Source: Brachyspira aalborgi (GTDB lineage: Bacteria > Spirochaetota > Brachyspiria > Brachyspirales > Brachyspiraceae). Taken from it: a stretch of 64,000 bases of DNA. The stretch covers positions 1,798,001 to 1,862,000 of the forward strand of contig NZ_SAXU01000001.1 in the NCBI RefSeq assembly GCF_008016455.1, written 5' to 3'. Position numbers and translations under genes: made by a program. The notes below the pieces were generated by a model. That model was not told the DNA's origin. It saw nothing but the letters and a program-made list of their open reading frames with translations, and did no database searches. The first letter of the stretch is position 1, and the number at the start of each line of letters is the position of its first letter. This document shows, in pieces, positions 33,778 to 42,857 of the stretch.

Positions 33778-36768
33778 TTAATCGATAAGATTTTTTACTT
33801 CATCCCAACTTAATTTATTTATATCGTTCACACAATCGCCTACAACATTATCTATAAGTTTTTTCTTTTTATTTTGAAGTTCTAATATTTTCTCTTCTAT
33901 AGTTCCTCTTGTAATTAATTTATAATTTGTAACCGCTCGTTTTTGTCCGATTCTGTAGGCTCTATCTGTCGCTTGATTTTCAACTGCGGGATTCCACCAT
34001 AAATCGTAATGAATAACCGTGTCCGCTTGAGTCAATGTCAAACCTGTTCCAGCAGCTTTTAAGCTTAATAAAAATATCGGCGCTTCTCCGTTATTGAATT
34101 TTTGAATCAAAGGCATTCTATCTTTAGTTTTTCCGTCCAAATATAAATAATCAATATTCAATTTTTTCAAAGCATCTCTCATTATATTAAGCATTTTTGT
34201 AAAAGAACTAAAAACCAAAATACTATGTCCGCCTGCAATTGCTTCTCTTATCATTTCAATAAATAAATTAAATTTTCCGCTTGAGCGAATATCCTTTCTC
34301 AAATCCGAATGCAATAATCTTGGATGACAACAAACCTGTCTTAATCTCGTTAATGCAGAAAATATTTCTATATGCGATTGAGCGAATCCTTTTCTTTTAA
34401 CCGTTTCAAATATTTCAATTCTTGCAGCTTCAAGTATCGACATATAAAGTTCTTTTTGTTCTTTAGTCAAATCGCAATAATTTATAACCGTATGTTTTGG
34501 AGGCAAATCTTTTAATACATCTTTTTTTAATCTTCTTAATATAAAAGGAGCGATTCTGTTTTTTAGATTTTCTAACGCTTCCTTTGAATCTTCGTTTGCA
34601 GAAATTATTGGCGCTTCATAATCTTCCAAAAAATCTTTATGCTTTCCTAAAAATCCAGGCATTAAAAAATCGAACATTGACCACATTTCGCTTATAGAAT
34701 TTTCTATAGGCGTTCCGCTTAAAGCGAGTCGTTTTTGAGATTTTAAACTCTTTACAGTTTTAGCGTTTTGAGTATTTGCATTTTTTATATGCTGCGCTTC
34801 GTCAAGCACTACATAATTAAATTCTTTTTCGCTTAAAAATTTTATATCTCTTCTTAAAGTAGAATAAGAAACTATAGCTATATCGTAATTATTCACGGCT
34901 TTTATTCTCTTCATTCTCGATTTTAAATTTCCCGTCAAAGTTATAACTTCAAGCGAAGGAGCGAATTTTTTTATTTCGTAATACCAATTTGCAACGCAGG
35001 AAGTCGGCGCTACTATTAAAGAAGTTAATTTTGAGCCGTTTTCTTTTTCTTTTAAAATTGACGCTATTGTTTGAAAACTTTTTCCAAGTCCCATATCGTC
35101 AGCAAGAATTCCGTTTAAAGACATATCGGCAAGTTTTCTAAGCCATTTATAACCGATTAATTGATAATTTCTAAACTCTCCTTTTATATTTTTCGGCGGA
35201 TTTTCGTCATAATCGACTTTTTTTATATCGTCTATAGTTTTTGCGGCGCTATCGTCTAAATTTAATTCTATTCCGCTGTGTTTTTCAAGCATATCGGCAA
35301 AATATGGAGCGCTGAACATTGGAATCAAATAGCGGTTATTTTCTTTTTCTTTTATCTCTTCAATCGGATTTTCTTTAAACATTTTAGCCAAATAATCTAT
35401 AATCTCCAAATCAATCGGAACAAAAGAACCGTTTTGAAGTCTTATATATTCTTTGTTTTCAGTTTTAACCGCTCTTATTATATCCGACAAATCGTAAATT
35501 TCTTTAACTCCTTCAAAAGAAAAATTAATTTCAAAAAAATTTATATCTTTCGTCAAAGAGGCTTTCATTTTTAAAGGCTTAACATTTAGTTTTAACGATT
35601 TAAAAGATTCGCTATAAAAAAATGTCCATCCTTTATCTTGAAGCATTGGAAGAACTTTATAACATAAATAAAATATTTTTTCATCGTCCGAAGTAGAAAA
35701 AGTATAATCTCCCGCTCTATTCAAATATTTTGAAAGAGTTTCGCAAAAATAATTTTCTTTTTCAATATCTCTGTAAATTTCTTCATTATCAAACATATAA
35801 CCGCTTGTGAATTTATTCGTGTAAGGGTCGAGAATAAAAGAACCGTATTTAAATTTAATAGTAGAAAAAACATTCGCTCCGTCATAATCCAAATAAACTA
35901 AAGCCTGAACGGGAAATGCAAGAATTTCGTTTTCGGATATATCTTCGGGAAGTTGCACAGAAAAATCTTTTTTTAGATTAGGCAAAACTCTTGAGCAGAA
36001 ATCTTTTATATAATCTTTATTTATTATAATCGAATTTTTAAATATATTTTTTTTTATTTTCGCATAAGACGGTTTCGTTTCGTAAAAAATATCTTTATAA
36101 AGTATAAAATTGCAATTCTCTCCGAAAGTATAAATTTTATTCAAATCGAAATCTTTTATATTTATATTCAAAATCAAATCTTTCTCTTCGTTATAAAAAA
36201 TATTTAGAGAGAGATTCAAAATTTCATCTGCAAATATAATAGCCTTGCTTTCGAGTCTTATATTTGAAATATTTTTTAATAAACTTAAACATTTATTAGC
36301 GTCATAATCTTTAAACCATAATTTTCCGTTTTCTTCTTTTTGCAAACCTTCGCTATAAATATTATTTAAAAATCTTATTAATCTTGCCTCTTCTCTGCTA
36401 AAATCTTCAAGTTCTATTTTATATTCTTTATCTTCTATATTTTGCTTTTCTCCGACAATGCATGAAAATAAAAAATTTTCAAGTTCGTTTATTCTCAATT
36501 CTTTTTTGCATTCGTTATCGATTAATTTTAATGAAAGTCCAAGAATTTTTTCGTTGCCTTCGCCTCTAACCGAAAGCAAAATTGAAAGCCCGAAATATTC
36601 TCTATAAAGATTATCTCGGTAATTTTCCATTAACGGCGCTCTCGTATAATAAAGCCAATTTTGACGCTCGTTTAGATTTTTATTTTCATTAAATTTATCG
36701 TTATAATTTTTATTATTAAATTTTTTTTTCTCAAAATTTATTGAATCATTATTCGACTCTTTCAACAT
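33778..36768 (-). CDS. SNF2-family ATPase/helicase
   Basis: 996 residues. The last ~470 hold the two RecA-like lobes: ADDMGLGKSFQTIA (motif I), VVLDEAQHIKN (II), LSGTPIENSISEMW (III), FSSFTKMLNIM and YLDGKTK (IV), and SLKAAGTGLTLTQAD with NQATDRAYRIGQKR (V, VI). The N-terminal half is a long family-typical region without obvious SWIM zinc ligands. Proteins of this type remodel protein-DNA complexes or act in defence and repair; the target here is unknown. It stands alone on the minus strand. Confidence 0.92.
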   Translation of the reverse strand: MLKESNNDSINFEKKKFNNKNYNDKFNENKNLNERQNWLYYTRAPLMENYRDNLYREYFGLSILLSVRGEGNEKILGLSLKLIDNECKKELRINELENFLFSCIVGEKQNIEDKEYKIELEDFSREEARLIRFLNNIYSEGLQKEENGKLWFKDYDANKCLSLLKNISNIRLESKAIIFADEILNLSLNIFYNEEKDLILNINIKDFDLNKIYTFGENCNFILYKDIFYETKPSYAKIKKNIFKNSIIINKDYIKDFCSRVLPNLKKDFSVQLPEDISENEILAFPVQALVYLDYDGANVFSTIKFKYGSFILDPYTNKFTSGYMFDNEEIYRDIEKENYFCETLSKYLNRAGDYTFSTSDDEKIFYLCYKVLPMLQDKGWTFFYSESFKSLKLNVKPLKMKASLTKDINFFEINFSFEGVKEIYDLSDIIRAVKTENKEYIRLQNGSFVPIDLEIIDYLAKMFKENPIEEIKEKENNRYLIPMFSAPYFADMLEKHSGIELNLDDSAAKTIDDIKKVDYDENPPKNIKGEFRNYQLIGYKWLRKLADMSLNGILADDMGLGKSFQTIASILKEKENGSKLTSLIVAPTSCVANWYYEIKKFAPSLEVITLTGNLKSRMKRIKAVNNYDIAIVSYSTLRRDIKFLSEKEFNYVVLDEAQHIKNANTQNAKTVKSLKSQKRLALSGTPIENSISEMWSMFDFLMPGFLGKHKDFLEDYEAPIISANEDSKEALENLKNRIAPFILRRLKKDVLKDLPPKHTVINYCDLTKEQKELYMSILEAARIEIFETVKRKGFAQSHIEIFSALTRLRQVCCHPRLLHSDLRKDIRSSGKFNLFIEMIREAIAGGHSILVFSSFTKMLNIMRDALKKLNIDYLYLDGKTKDRMPLIQKFNNGEAPIFLLSLKAAGTGLTLTQADTVIHYDLWWNPAVENQATDRAYRIGQKRAVTNYKLITRGTIEEKILELQNKKKKLIDNVVGDCVNDINKLSWDEVKNLID

Positions 36769-36883
36769 TTTTTATCCGCTTTGTAGTTCGATTATTTTTT
36801 ATAAATTATTAATGTGTTATGTTAATTTTAATTATTAAAAAAGTCAATATAATATATTCTTTTTGATAACAAAAAATAACAGC

Positions 36884-36915
36884 AAAAAAATGGTTTATGC
36901 AATTAAGTATAAACC
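36884..36915 (-). terminator. second terminator-like hairpin downstream of lipoprotein B
   Basis: On the minus strand GGTTTAT pairs with ATAAACC around a ten-base loop and is followed by seven T. It lies about 45 bases beyond the first terminator of locus B and may be a back-up. Confidence 0.5.
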
Positions 36916-36956
36916 GCGTCAAAACAGATAAAAATAAATTATTACCTTCATTCATT

Positions 36957-36998
36957 AAAAAAATAAAAACCCCCATGCTCTTTTTGAACATAGAGGTT
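36957..36998 (-). terminator. rho-independent terminator of lipoprotein locus B
   Basis: On the minus strand AACCTCTATG pairs with CATGGGGGTT (two G-U pairs) with an 11-base loop, then a T-rich tract. 42 bases past the stop. Confidence 0.85.
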
Positions 36999-37040
36999 GT
37001 TGTCTTAAATCTTTAGTTTATATGATAATATATTTACTGC

Positions 37041-37301
37041 TTATTTTATTAACTTATTAACTTCTGTTTTTAAGGCAATAACTGCTGTTTTTAAGTTTCC
37101 AGCTTTTGTTTTTACTTCAGTTGCATCTACTTTTGTTGCTGCTGCTGCCGCTACTACTGCTTGAGCTGCTAATTCCAGTCTACTTGGCGCTGGGTTGGTA
37201 GGTTTACTTCCGCCTTCGTCCTTGCTACAGCTAACTGCCAATAATGATAAAGCCATTACCATTATTAATAAAGATTTAAGAATGTTTTTTGTGTGTTTCA
37301 T
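37041..37301 (-). CDS. lipoprotein B, alanine-rich, probably phase-variable
   Basis: 86 residues from the ATG at 37301, eight bases after AAAGGAG (a GTG three codons upstream is inside the ribosome site). The lipoprotein signal ends in LLAVSC (C25 region). The mature part is short, Ala/Lys/Val-rich and helical (AAQAVVAAAAATKVDATEVK), reminiscent of Lpp-like rods. The frame stays open 54 codons upstream to the leader's repeat, and a hairpin (CAAGGA 37342-37347 with TCCTTG 37358-37363) lies upstream of the ribosome site. It is the second member of the repeat-controlled family. Confidence 0.75.
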   Translation of the reverse strand: MKHTKNILKSLLIMVMALSLLAVSCSKDEGGSKPTNPAPSRLELAAQAVVAAAAATKVDATEVKTKAGNLKTAVIALKTEVNKLIK

Positions 37302-37447
37302 TTTGCACACTCCTTTTGAATAAAATTTTTTTATAACTAAACAAGGATTTTTAATTTTCCTTGATAAGCTATCGAAATTGATTAAAGTTAAAAATATTTT
37401 AACTAAATGTAAAAAATATTTTTGAAATAGAAATTTAAAATAATTAT

Positions 37448-37525
37448 TTAAGATATAATTATGGCTTTGCTTTGCCTTGCTTTGCTTAACAAAATTACAG
37501 TATTGTTATTTGTCGTAATTTTCAT
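37448..37525 (-). CDS. leader reading frame B containing the short AAAGC repeat
   Basis: 25 codons: MKITTNNNTVILLSKARQSKA then IIIS and stop. It has the same GAGG site and ATG spacing as leader A and differs from it by few residues before the repeat. Four repeat units (one mutated to AAGGC) follow the initial AGC. One unit fewer, or two more, would fuse this ATG in frame through 54 open codons to the lipoprotein ATG (219 bases, a multiple of three). Confidence 0.55.
   Translation of the reverse strand: MKITTNNNTVILLSKARQSKAIIIS
37464..37487. repeat. short, imperfect (GCTTT) pentanucleotide repeat
   Basis: About five copies of GCTTT on the plus strand, one changed to GCCTT, at the same position in leader B as the 20-copy tract in locus A. 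Confidence 0.85.
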
Positions 37526-37539
37526 ATCAAACTTTCCTC

Positions 37540-37553
37540 ACCAATTTCTTGGC
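37540..37553 (-). promoter_or_regulatory. GAAA-tetraloop hairpin in leader B
   Basis: GCCAA-GAAA-TTGGT on the minus strand, in the same place as the hairpin of locus A, with one compensated base-pair difference. Confidence 0.6.
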
Positions 37554-37571
37554 AAATATTTTTACAATTAA

Positions 37572-37599
37572 ATTATACAATATCTAAAAAATTAGTCAA
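37572..37599 (-). promoter_or_regulatory. sigma70-type promoter of locus B
   Basis: TTGACT (37594-37599), 16-base spacer, TATAAT (37572-37577). A distal candidate TTGACA (37673-37678), 17-base spacer, TAAAAT (37650-37655) lies upstream, as in locus A. The sequence from the distal promoter to the repeat is nearly the same in A and B, so they are a duplicated cassette. Confidence 0.85.
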
Positions 37600-37959
37600 T
37601 AGTTTATTTTAAATTTTTTTTTCAATATTGATTAATTTAATTTAACAATATTTTACAATATTTAAAAATTTTTGTCAACAAAATAATTTAAATATTTATT
37701 AATTATTATACAATCTTTTTAAAAATATTTCAAGCGTTTATTTAAAAAAATTATCCATAATTTATTACTTATTAACTTAAAACTTTACCATGCATACATT
37801 ATGCAAGCTTTTGCAAATGGCAAACCATTATTTTATTATTATAAACGACTATTATAAAATAAATTATTTCAATTTTTTAAAAATATTATATGCTTTAATC
37901 TAAAAAATAAAGGAAAATGAAAAATCTTATTTACTAATTAAAATAAATTTGGAATAAAA

Positions 37960-39240
37960 ATGAACAATATAAACGAAGCTTTAAATTATATTTACTCTTT
38001 TATGGGTAAAAAAAATTTGCATAAAAATAGTTTCAATCATATTAATAATGTTAAAGAAATTTTAAATATTTTAGGATATAAACAAACTTTTAAGATTATT
38101 CATATAACGGGAACTAAAGGCAAAGGTTCTGCTACTTTAGTTTTATCGAATATGCTAAAGTTTGCAGGATATAAAACCGCTTCTTTCGTCTCTCCTCATA
38201 TAATAAATGTCAGAGAGAGAATAGCTATAAATAATCAATGGATAAGCGAAGAGGACTTTATAAATATAACTAAAAAAATAAAAAATATTTTAGAAGAAAA
38301 CAAAATATATAATATAACCGTTTTTGAAATATTTACTATAATCGGACTATATTATTTTTATATTCAAAATGTAGATTATGCATGCATTGAAGTTGGAATT
38401 GGCGGAAAATTAGATTGCACAAATATTGTAGATTCTTCTATAAGCGTAATAACTTCAATATCTTACGACCATATGGAAATATTAGGAAATACTATAGAAG
38501 AGATAACGGTGCAGAAAGCGGGAATAATAAAAGAAAATTCTTTAGTCGTTTCGGCGGCGCAAGAGAAAGAATCTATAAATATAATAAAAAAAATTTCAAA
38601 AGAAAAAAAATCAAAATTATATGTTTTCAAAAAAGATTTTGATGTCGATATAATTTCAAATACAAATAAAATTTTAGAATTTATTTATATTGAAAATGAA
38701 AAAAAATATAAATTTGAAACTACTCTTTTAGGAGAGCATCAATCGGAAAATATTTCTTTAGCTTTTAAAACTTTTACTCTGCTTATAAATAATGAAAAAT
38801 TATATTATAAAGCCGTTGACTCTATAAAAAATTTTAGTATAAATGCAAGACTTACTTTCGTTCAAAGAAATCCCGATATAATAATTGACGGAGCGCATAA
38901 TTCAAAATCTCTTTTTAGAATATTAAAAACGATTTATAAATGGTATGATTATCTTATAATACTTTTTGCGCCTTTAAGCGAAAAAGATATAAAAGGAATG
39001 TGCGAAATTTTACAAAATAGCGACTCTTTTATTATAGTAAGTTCGCCAAATACAAATTATAAAGAAAATGACAGTTATAAAACTTATCAATACTTGAAAG
39101 AAAGAGATAATATAATTCATATAGAAAATTTTAACGAAGCCGTGAAATATATGCAAAAATTATCGAAAGAAAAAAATATTCCCGCTTTAGTTATAGGCTC
39201 TTTATATAGCGCAAGCGATTATATTAACTTAAATATTTAA
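37960..39240 (+). CDS. folC: folylpolyglutamate synthase / dihydrofolate synthase
   Basis: 426 residues, normal length. Motifs: IIHITGTKGKGSATLVLSNM (P-loop), ASFVSPHIINVRERI, CIEVGIGGKLDCTN, ISYDHMEILGNTIEEI, IIDGAHNSKSL. It adds glutamate to folates, possibly also to dihydropteroate. The 258 bases upstream contain only AT-rich DNA, and the start has a weak GGAAT site. Its 3' end overlaps waaA convergently by 4 bases. Confidence 0.94.
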   Translation: MNNINEALNYIYSFMGKKNLHKNSFNHINNVKEILNILGYKQTFKIIHITGTKGKGSATLVLSNMLKFAGYKTASFVSPHIINVRERIAINNQWISEEDFINITKKIKNILEENKIYNITVFEIFTIIGLYYFYIQNVDYACIEVGIGGKLDCTNIVDSSISVITSISYDHMEILGNTIEEITVQKAGIIKENSLVVSAAQEKESINIIKKISKEKKSKLYVFKKDFDVDIISNTNKILEFIYIENEKKYKFETTLLGEHQSENISLAFKTFTLLINNEKLYYKAVDSIKNFSINARLTFVQRNPDIIIDGAHNSKSLFRILKTIYKWYDYLIILFAPLSEKDIKGMCEILQNSDSFIIVSSPNTNYKENDSYKTYQYLKERDNIIHIENFNEAVKYMQKLSKEKNIPALVIGSLYSASDYINLNI

Positions 39241-40499
39241 TTTTGTATTCCTTGAAATTTATTTATAATATCCATAGTCCTTTTTGAAGCGCCGTTATTT
39301 TGTATAAGCAAATTATAAGCTTTTTCGGAAATTGCATCTCTAATATTTTTATTTTCGTAAGCGTATTTTATTACTTCTGCAAGTTTATTTTTGTCTTCGC
39401 AATTAAAAACGCATTCTCTCATGTATTCGTAGATTTCAATAAAATTATACATATATCTTCCGACAATAACGGGTTTCTTAAAATAAATCGCTTCCAAAAT
39501 ATTATGTCCGCCTACATTTCCAATAAAAGTTCCGCCCATTATAACTAAATCTGAGAGTTTATACCAATTTAAAAGCTCGCCAATCGTATTTATTATAATT
39601 CCGTCTTCTGAGTTTGTTTCGTATTCCATATAAAGAGGCAAATTATAGTCTAATTTTGCGGCAATTTCTTTTATTTCGTTTCCTCTGTTAATATCTCTCG
39701 GAACGATTACTATAAAAATATTTTCTTTTATTCCTAAAGAATTTATAGCCTTTAATATAATCTCTTCTTCATTGCTATGTGTACTTCCAACGGTTATTAC
39801 GAATTTGTTTGCAGGAATTCTACTTTCCAAATCGTCTATTTTCTCTTCATTAACCGAATAATTAATATCGTATTTCAAATTTCCCGTTACGGTTATTAAA
39901 CTTTCGGGCATTCCAATTTTAATCATATTTTTTTTATCAATTTGACTTTGAGCTAGAATTTTTCTATACATATTAAAATAAGGCTTAAAGAAAAATTGAA
40001 AATTCTTATAACCTTTTATTTCTTTTTTTCCGATTCTTCCGTTAATCATATAAAGCGGAATAAGTTTTTTATGAAGGCAATAAATCATTGATGGCCAAAT
40101 TTCTATTTCCGTTATCATTACATATTCGGGCGAAATTAATTTAATAAGTTTATTTATCATATTAGGATAATCTAAAGTTAAATAAAATAATTCCACTTTA
40201 TCTCCGTAATTTTTTTTAGCAATATCGAAACCTCCGACTGTGGTTGTAGAAAGATAAACTGAATAACCTTTTTCAGCCAAAGTAAAAACTATCTCTTTAA
40301 CCGCTACAATCTCGCCAACGCTTACGGCATGAATCCAAATTGCATTTTTATTATTTTCTTTCGGATATATAAAACCCAATCTCGATAAAGCGCCTTTTCT
40401 TATAGGTTTATTGAAAAGCGCCATTATTGAAAATACAATAAATATTAACGGATAAAATAAATACATTAAAATAACATAAATCGCATATATAAAAATCAC
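39237..40499 (-). CDS. waaA: 3-deoxy-D-manno-octulosonic acid (Kdo) transferase
   Basis: 420 residues. An N-terminal membrane anchor (residues 3-28) precedes the GT-B fold: IWIHAVSVGEIVAVK, ITEIEIWPSMI, VTGNLKYDI, FVITVGSTHSNEEE, VIMGGTFIGNVGGHNILEA (donor site). It transfers Kdo onto lipid A precursors at the inner membrane, consistent with lpxD at 54.6 kb. The G9-interrupted methyltransferase lies 24 bases upstream of the start on the same strand, suggesting that it modifies the same glycolipid. Confidence 0.93.
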   Translation of the reverse strand: MIFIYAIYVILMYLFYPLIFIVFSIMALFNKPIRKGALSRLGFIYPKENNKNAIWIHAVSVGEIVAVKEIVFTLAEKGYSVYLSTTTVGGFDIAKKNYGDKVELFYLTLDYPNMINKLIKLISPEYVMITEIEIWPSMIYCLHKKLIPLYMINGRIGKKEIKGYKNFQFFFKPYFNMYRKILAQSQIDKKNMIKIGMPESLITVTGNLKYDINYSVNEEKIDDLESRIPANKFVITVGSTHSNEEEIILKAINSLGIKENIFIVIVPRDINRGNEIKEIAAKLDYNLPLYMEYETNSEDGIIINTIGELLNWYKLSDLVIMGGTFIGNVGGHNILEAIYFKKPVIVGRYMYNFIEIYEYMRECVFNCEDKNKLAEVIKYAYENKNIRDAISEKAYNLLIQNNGASKRTMDIINKFQGIQN

Positions 40500-40523
40500 T
40501 TAACTTTCCTAATATAAATAATT

Positions 40524-41236
40524 TTAAGAAGTTTTCTGACATACTAAAATAAAACATTCTGCCAACTCCTTATTTTCATTTGTAGTTTTTACTATTCCTC
40601 GCTTCTGCCTATGATTAAACGGGGTTATACTTCCGCTATTTTGATTATAACATTCAAGGATTTTACAATAATCGCTTAAAAGAGAAGTTATTTCCTCGTA
40701 AGTATAATCTCTTACATGATATTTAGTTTTTCCAAATAAATGTTTACTCCAAGCGTTCGGCGTAGAAACTATATAAAGTCCTCCGTCTTTCAATACTCTT
40801 AAAACTTCTTTTACTTGTCCTTTGTCGTCCTCAATATGTTCTATAGTTTCAAACGAAGTAACGACATTAAAAGTATTATCTTCAAAAGGCAAATTTAATA
40901 TGCTGCCTTTTAAATATGAAATTACCCCCCCCCGTATATGAAATTTGCATATTCTACAGCCATCTCGTCTATCTCAACGCCGATTATATCTATAGCGGGA
41001 TTATTTTTTCTCATATTAAAAGCTCCGTATCCCGTTCCGCTTGCAACATCCAAAACTTTATTTCCGTCTTTTATATATTTTGAAGCAAATTCGTATCTAT
41101 CCAAATGAAAATCGCATCTGTCGGGTTTGAATAATTCTTTTCTGTTTGCATCCATTCTTTCGCCAGCGTTCTTTTTAAGCCATTTAATATATTTATCTTT
41201 ATTTTCTTTTTTATTAAAAAAATCTAAAATTCCCAT
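40524..41236 (-). pseudogene. SAM-dependent methyltransferase, frame broken at a G9 run (phase-OFF)
   Basis: Two pieces of one class I methyltransferase. The first (41236-40922, 104 residues) has the SAM motif KVLDVASGTGYGAF and IIGVEIDEMAVEYA, then reads Y-G-G-G-stop through nine Gs. The second (from about 40920 in another frame) starts VISYLKGSILNLPFEDNTF and continues with VVTSFETIEHIEDD and a normal C-terminus. With 7 or 10 Gs the two halves would join into one protein of about 238 residues. Everything else is intact, so this is a reversible switch rather than decay. Adjacent to waaA, it may methylate a surface glycan. Confidence 0.85.
40925..40933. repeat. homopolymer of nine C (G9 on coding strand)
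   Basis: A run of nine C is exceptional in DNA of this composition. It lies in the methyltransferase coding region where the frame breaks. Confidence 0.97.
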
Positions 41237-41260
41237 TTTTTCTCCTTGCTTAATTAAAGA

Positions 41261-41551
41261 TTAAATTATATAGATTATAGTAAATATCGTTATAATAATA
41301 TATATGAAAAAAGAAATCGCTCCTTTCAAAACGGCATGTTGTTTTCTAGTTCCCCATTCGCATTTTGAAGCGACAATAATAAAAGCGGTAAAAATTCCAA
41401 TTTCTACTAAATTAAGAATTAATAAAATTGAGTAAAATCCGTTTTTAATTTTGTTATGCATTAATATAATATTTCCCGCTATTGGAAAAAGCATAAATAT
41501 TGAAAGATTAATTATTTTATGTATGGCGATATATTTATTTAATTTATTCAT
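41261..41551 (-). CDS. small three-helix membrane protein
   Basis: 96 residues with three hydrophobic segments (about 13-31, 41-60 and 75-95) and a short polar loop ASKCEWGTRKQHAV between the last two. No family recognised. It lies 24 bases upstream of the methyltransferase and may be in one transcript with it. Confidence 0.6.
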   Translation of the reverse strand: MNKLNKYIAIHKIINLSIFMLFPIAGNIILMHNKIKNGFYSILLILNLVEIGIFTAFIIVASKCEWGTRKQHAVLKGAISFFIYIIITIFTIIYII

Positions 41552-41601
41552 AAGAATTATTATATTATAAAAGCAAGTTATGTCAATTAATTGATTTAAA
41601 T

Positions 41602-42720
41602 TTATTTTTTATTCAAACTAACTTTTGTAATTAAATCGACTATATCTAAATTGCCGTTTTCCATAGCAAACATTAAAGCGTTTTTTGAAGATTTATCTAA
41701 AATATTTATATCCGCTCCAGCGTTTATTAAATATTCTACGGAATTATAATCTCCGTTTTCAGCCGCATACATTAAAGCGGTTTTGCCTTCATTATCGGAA
41801 GAGTTTATATCCGCTCTTGCATTTATAAGAGTTAAAACCGATTCGCTTTTTGAAGATATTGCAGCCCAAATTAAAGCGGTTTTTCCGTCTTTCATTTTAT
41901 AATTAATATTTGCCTTTCCTATTAAAAGCGAAGATATTATATCGGTTGAGCCTAAAGTAGAAGCCAAAGCGAGAGGAGTTATATTATTATAAGAATTATA
42001 AGAAGCGGAAATATTTCCTTCAGCGCCATTTTCTAAAAGCGTTTTTGCCACTTCGTTATTGCCTTTAGCTATCGCGTAAAATAAAGCGTTCGCTCCATAT
42101 TCGTTTATTCGATTAATTTCGCTTCCTTTATCTAATAATAGTTTGACGATTAAATCATGATTATTAAAAGCGGCTATCATAAGAGGCGTCATATTATAAT
42201 CGACTCCGTCATTATTTCCGCTTCTATAAATTCCCGCTAATCTTAAATCGGCTTTTGCATTAATAAGAGTTTCGACTATGCTATAATAACCTTTTCCCGC
42301 AGCTTGTAAAAGCGCCGTAGTTCCTCCGTTAATTATAATATTTGGATTTGCATTTTTAGCGAGCAGATAAGAAACTATATCAATATATCCTGAATCCGCC
42401 GCATAAGTTAAAGCGGTATTGCCATGACGGCAAGTAAGATTGATATCTAAAGATTGAGATAAAAGAATAATTGCAATATTTTTATATCCTTTTGAAGCGG
42501 ATATTATTAAAGCGTTATGTCCTAAACTATCGCCAAAATTTATAAAATTTGAAATTCCGCCTTGAGAGATTAAATTTCTTAATCCTTCCGCATTATCGGA
42601 ATTTGCATATTCTAATAATTGTTCCAATTTTCCCGTATTAGTTTCTGACGAAATAAAATTTTGAGCGAAGGCATAAAAATTGATAATTAAAAATATTAAA
42701 CTGAAAGCAAAATAACGCAT
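41602..42720 (-). CDS. secreted ankyrin-repeat protein
   Basis: 372 residues. Signal peptide 1-19 (FLIINFYAFAQ). Nine or ten ankyrin repeats fill residues 35-370, with well-kept consensus such as HGNTALTYAADSGYIDIVSY and EGKTALMYAAENGDYNSVEY. Periplasmic or outer-surface protein-binding scaffold. Paralogue of the protein at 4857-5696 but longer and more regular. Confidence 0.88.
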   Translation of the reverse strand: MRYFAFSLIFLIINFYAFAQNFISSETNTGKLEQLLEYANSDNAEGLRNLISQGGISNFINFGDSLGHNALIISASKGYKNIAIILLSQSLDINLTCRHGNTALTYAADSGYIDIVSYLLAKNANPNIIINGGTTALLQAAGKGYYSIVETLINAKADLRLAGIYRSGNNDGVDYNMTPLMIAAFNNHDLIVKLLLDKGSEINRINEYGANALFYAIAKGNNEVAKTLLENGAEGNISASYNSYNNITPLALASTLGSTDIISSLLIGKANINYKMKDGKTALIWAAISSKSESVLTLINARADINSSDNEGKTALMYAAENGDYNSVEYLINAGADINILDKSSKNALMFAMENGNLDIVDLITKVSLNKK

Positions 42721-42857
42721 AATTTTTCCTTGTTTAAAGTTTAAAATATTAACTTTATATAGTTTCGGAATTTTTGAGTATAAATTTTAAATTGATAAAA
42801 TCGTTTTAATAATTTTAATAATTGAAAATTTTATTAATTCATTTAAAATAATTAAAT

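Noticed and set aside
36809-36991. 60-codon minus-strand frame between the SNF2 gene and lipoprotein B
   Set aside because: It runs through two terminator hairpins and has no ribosome site.
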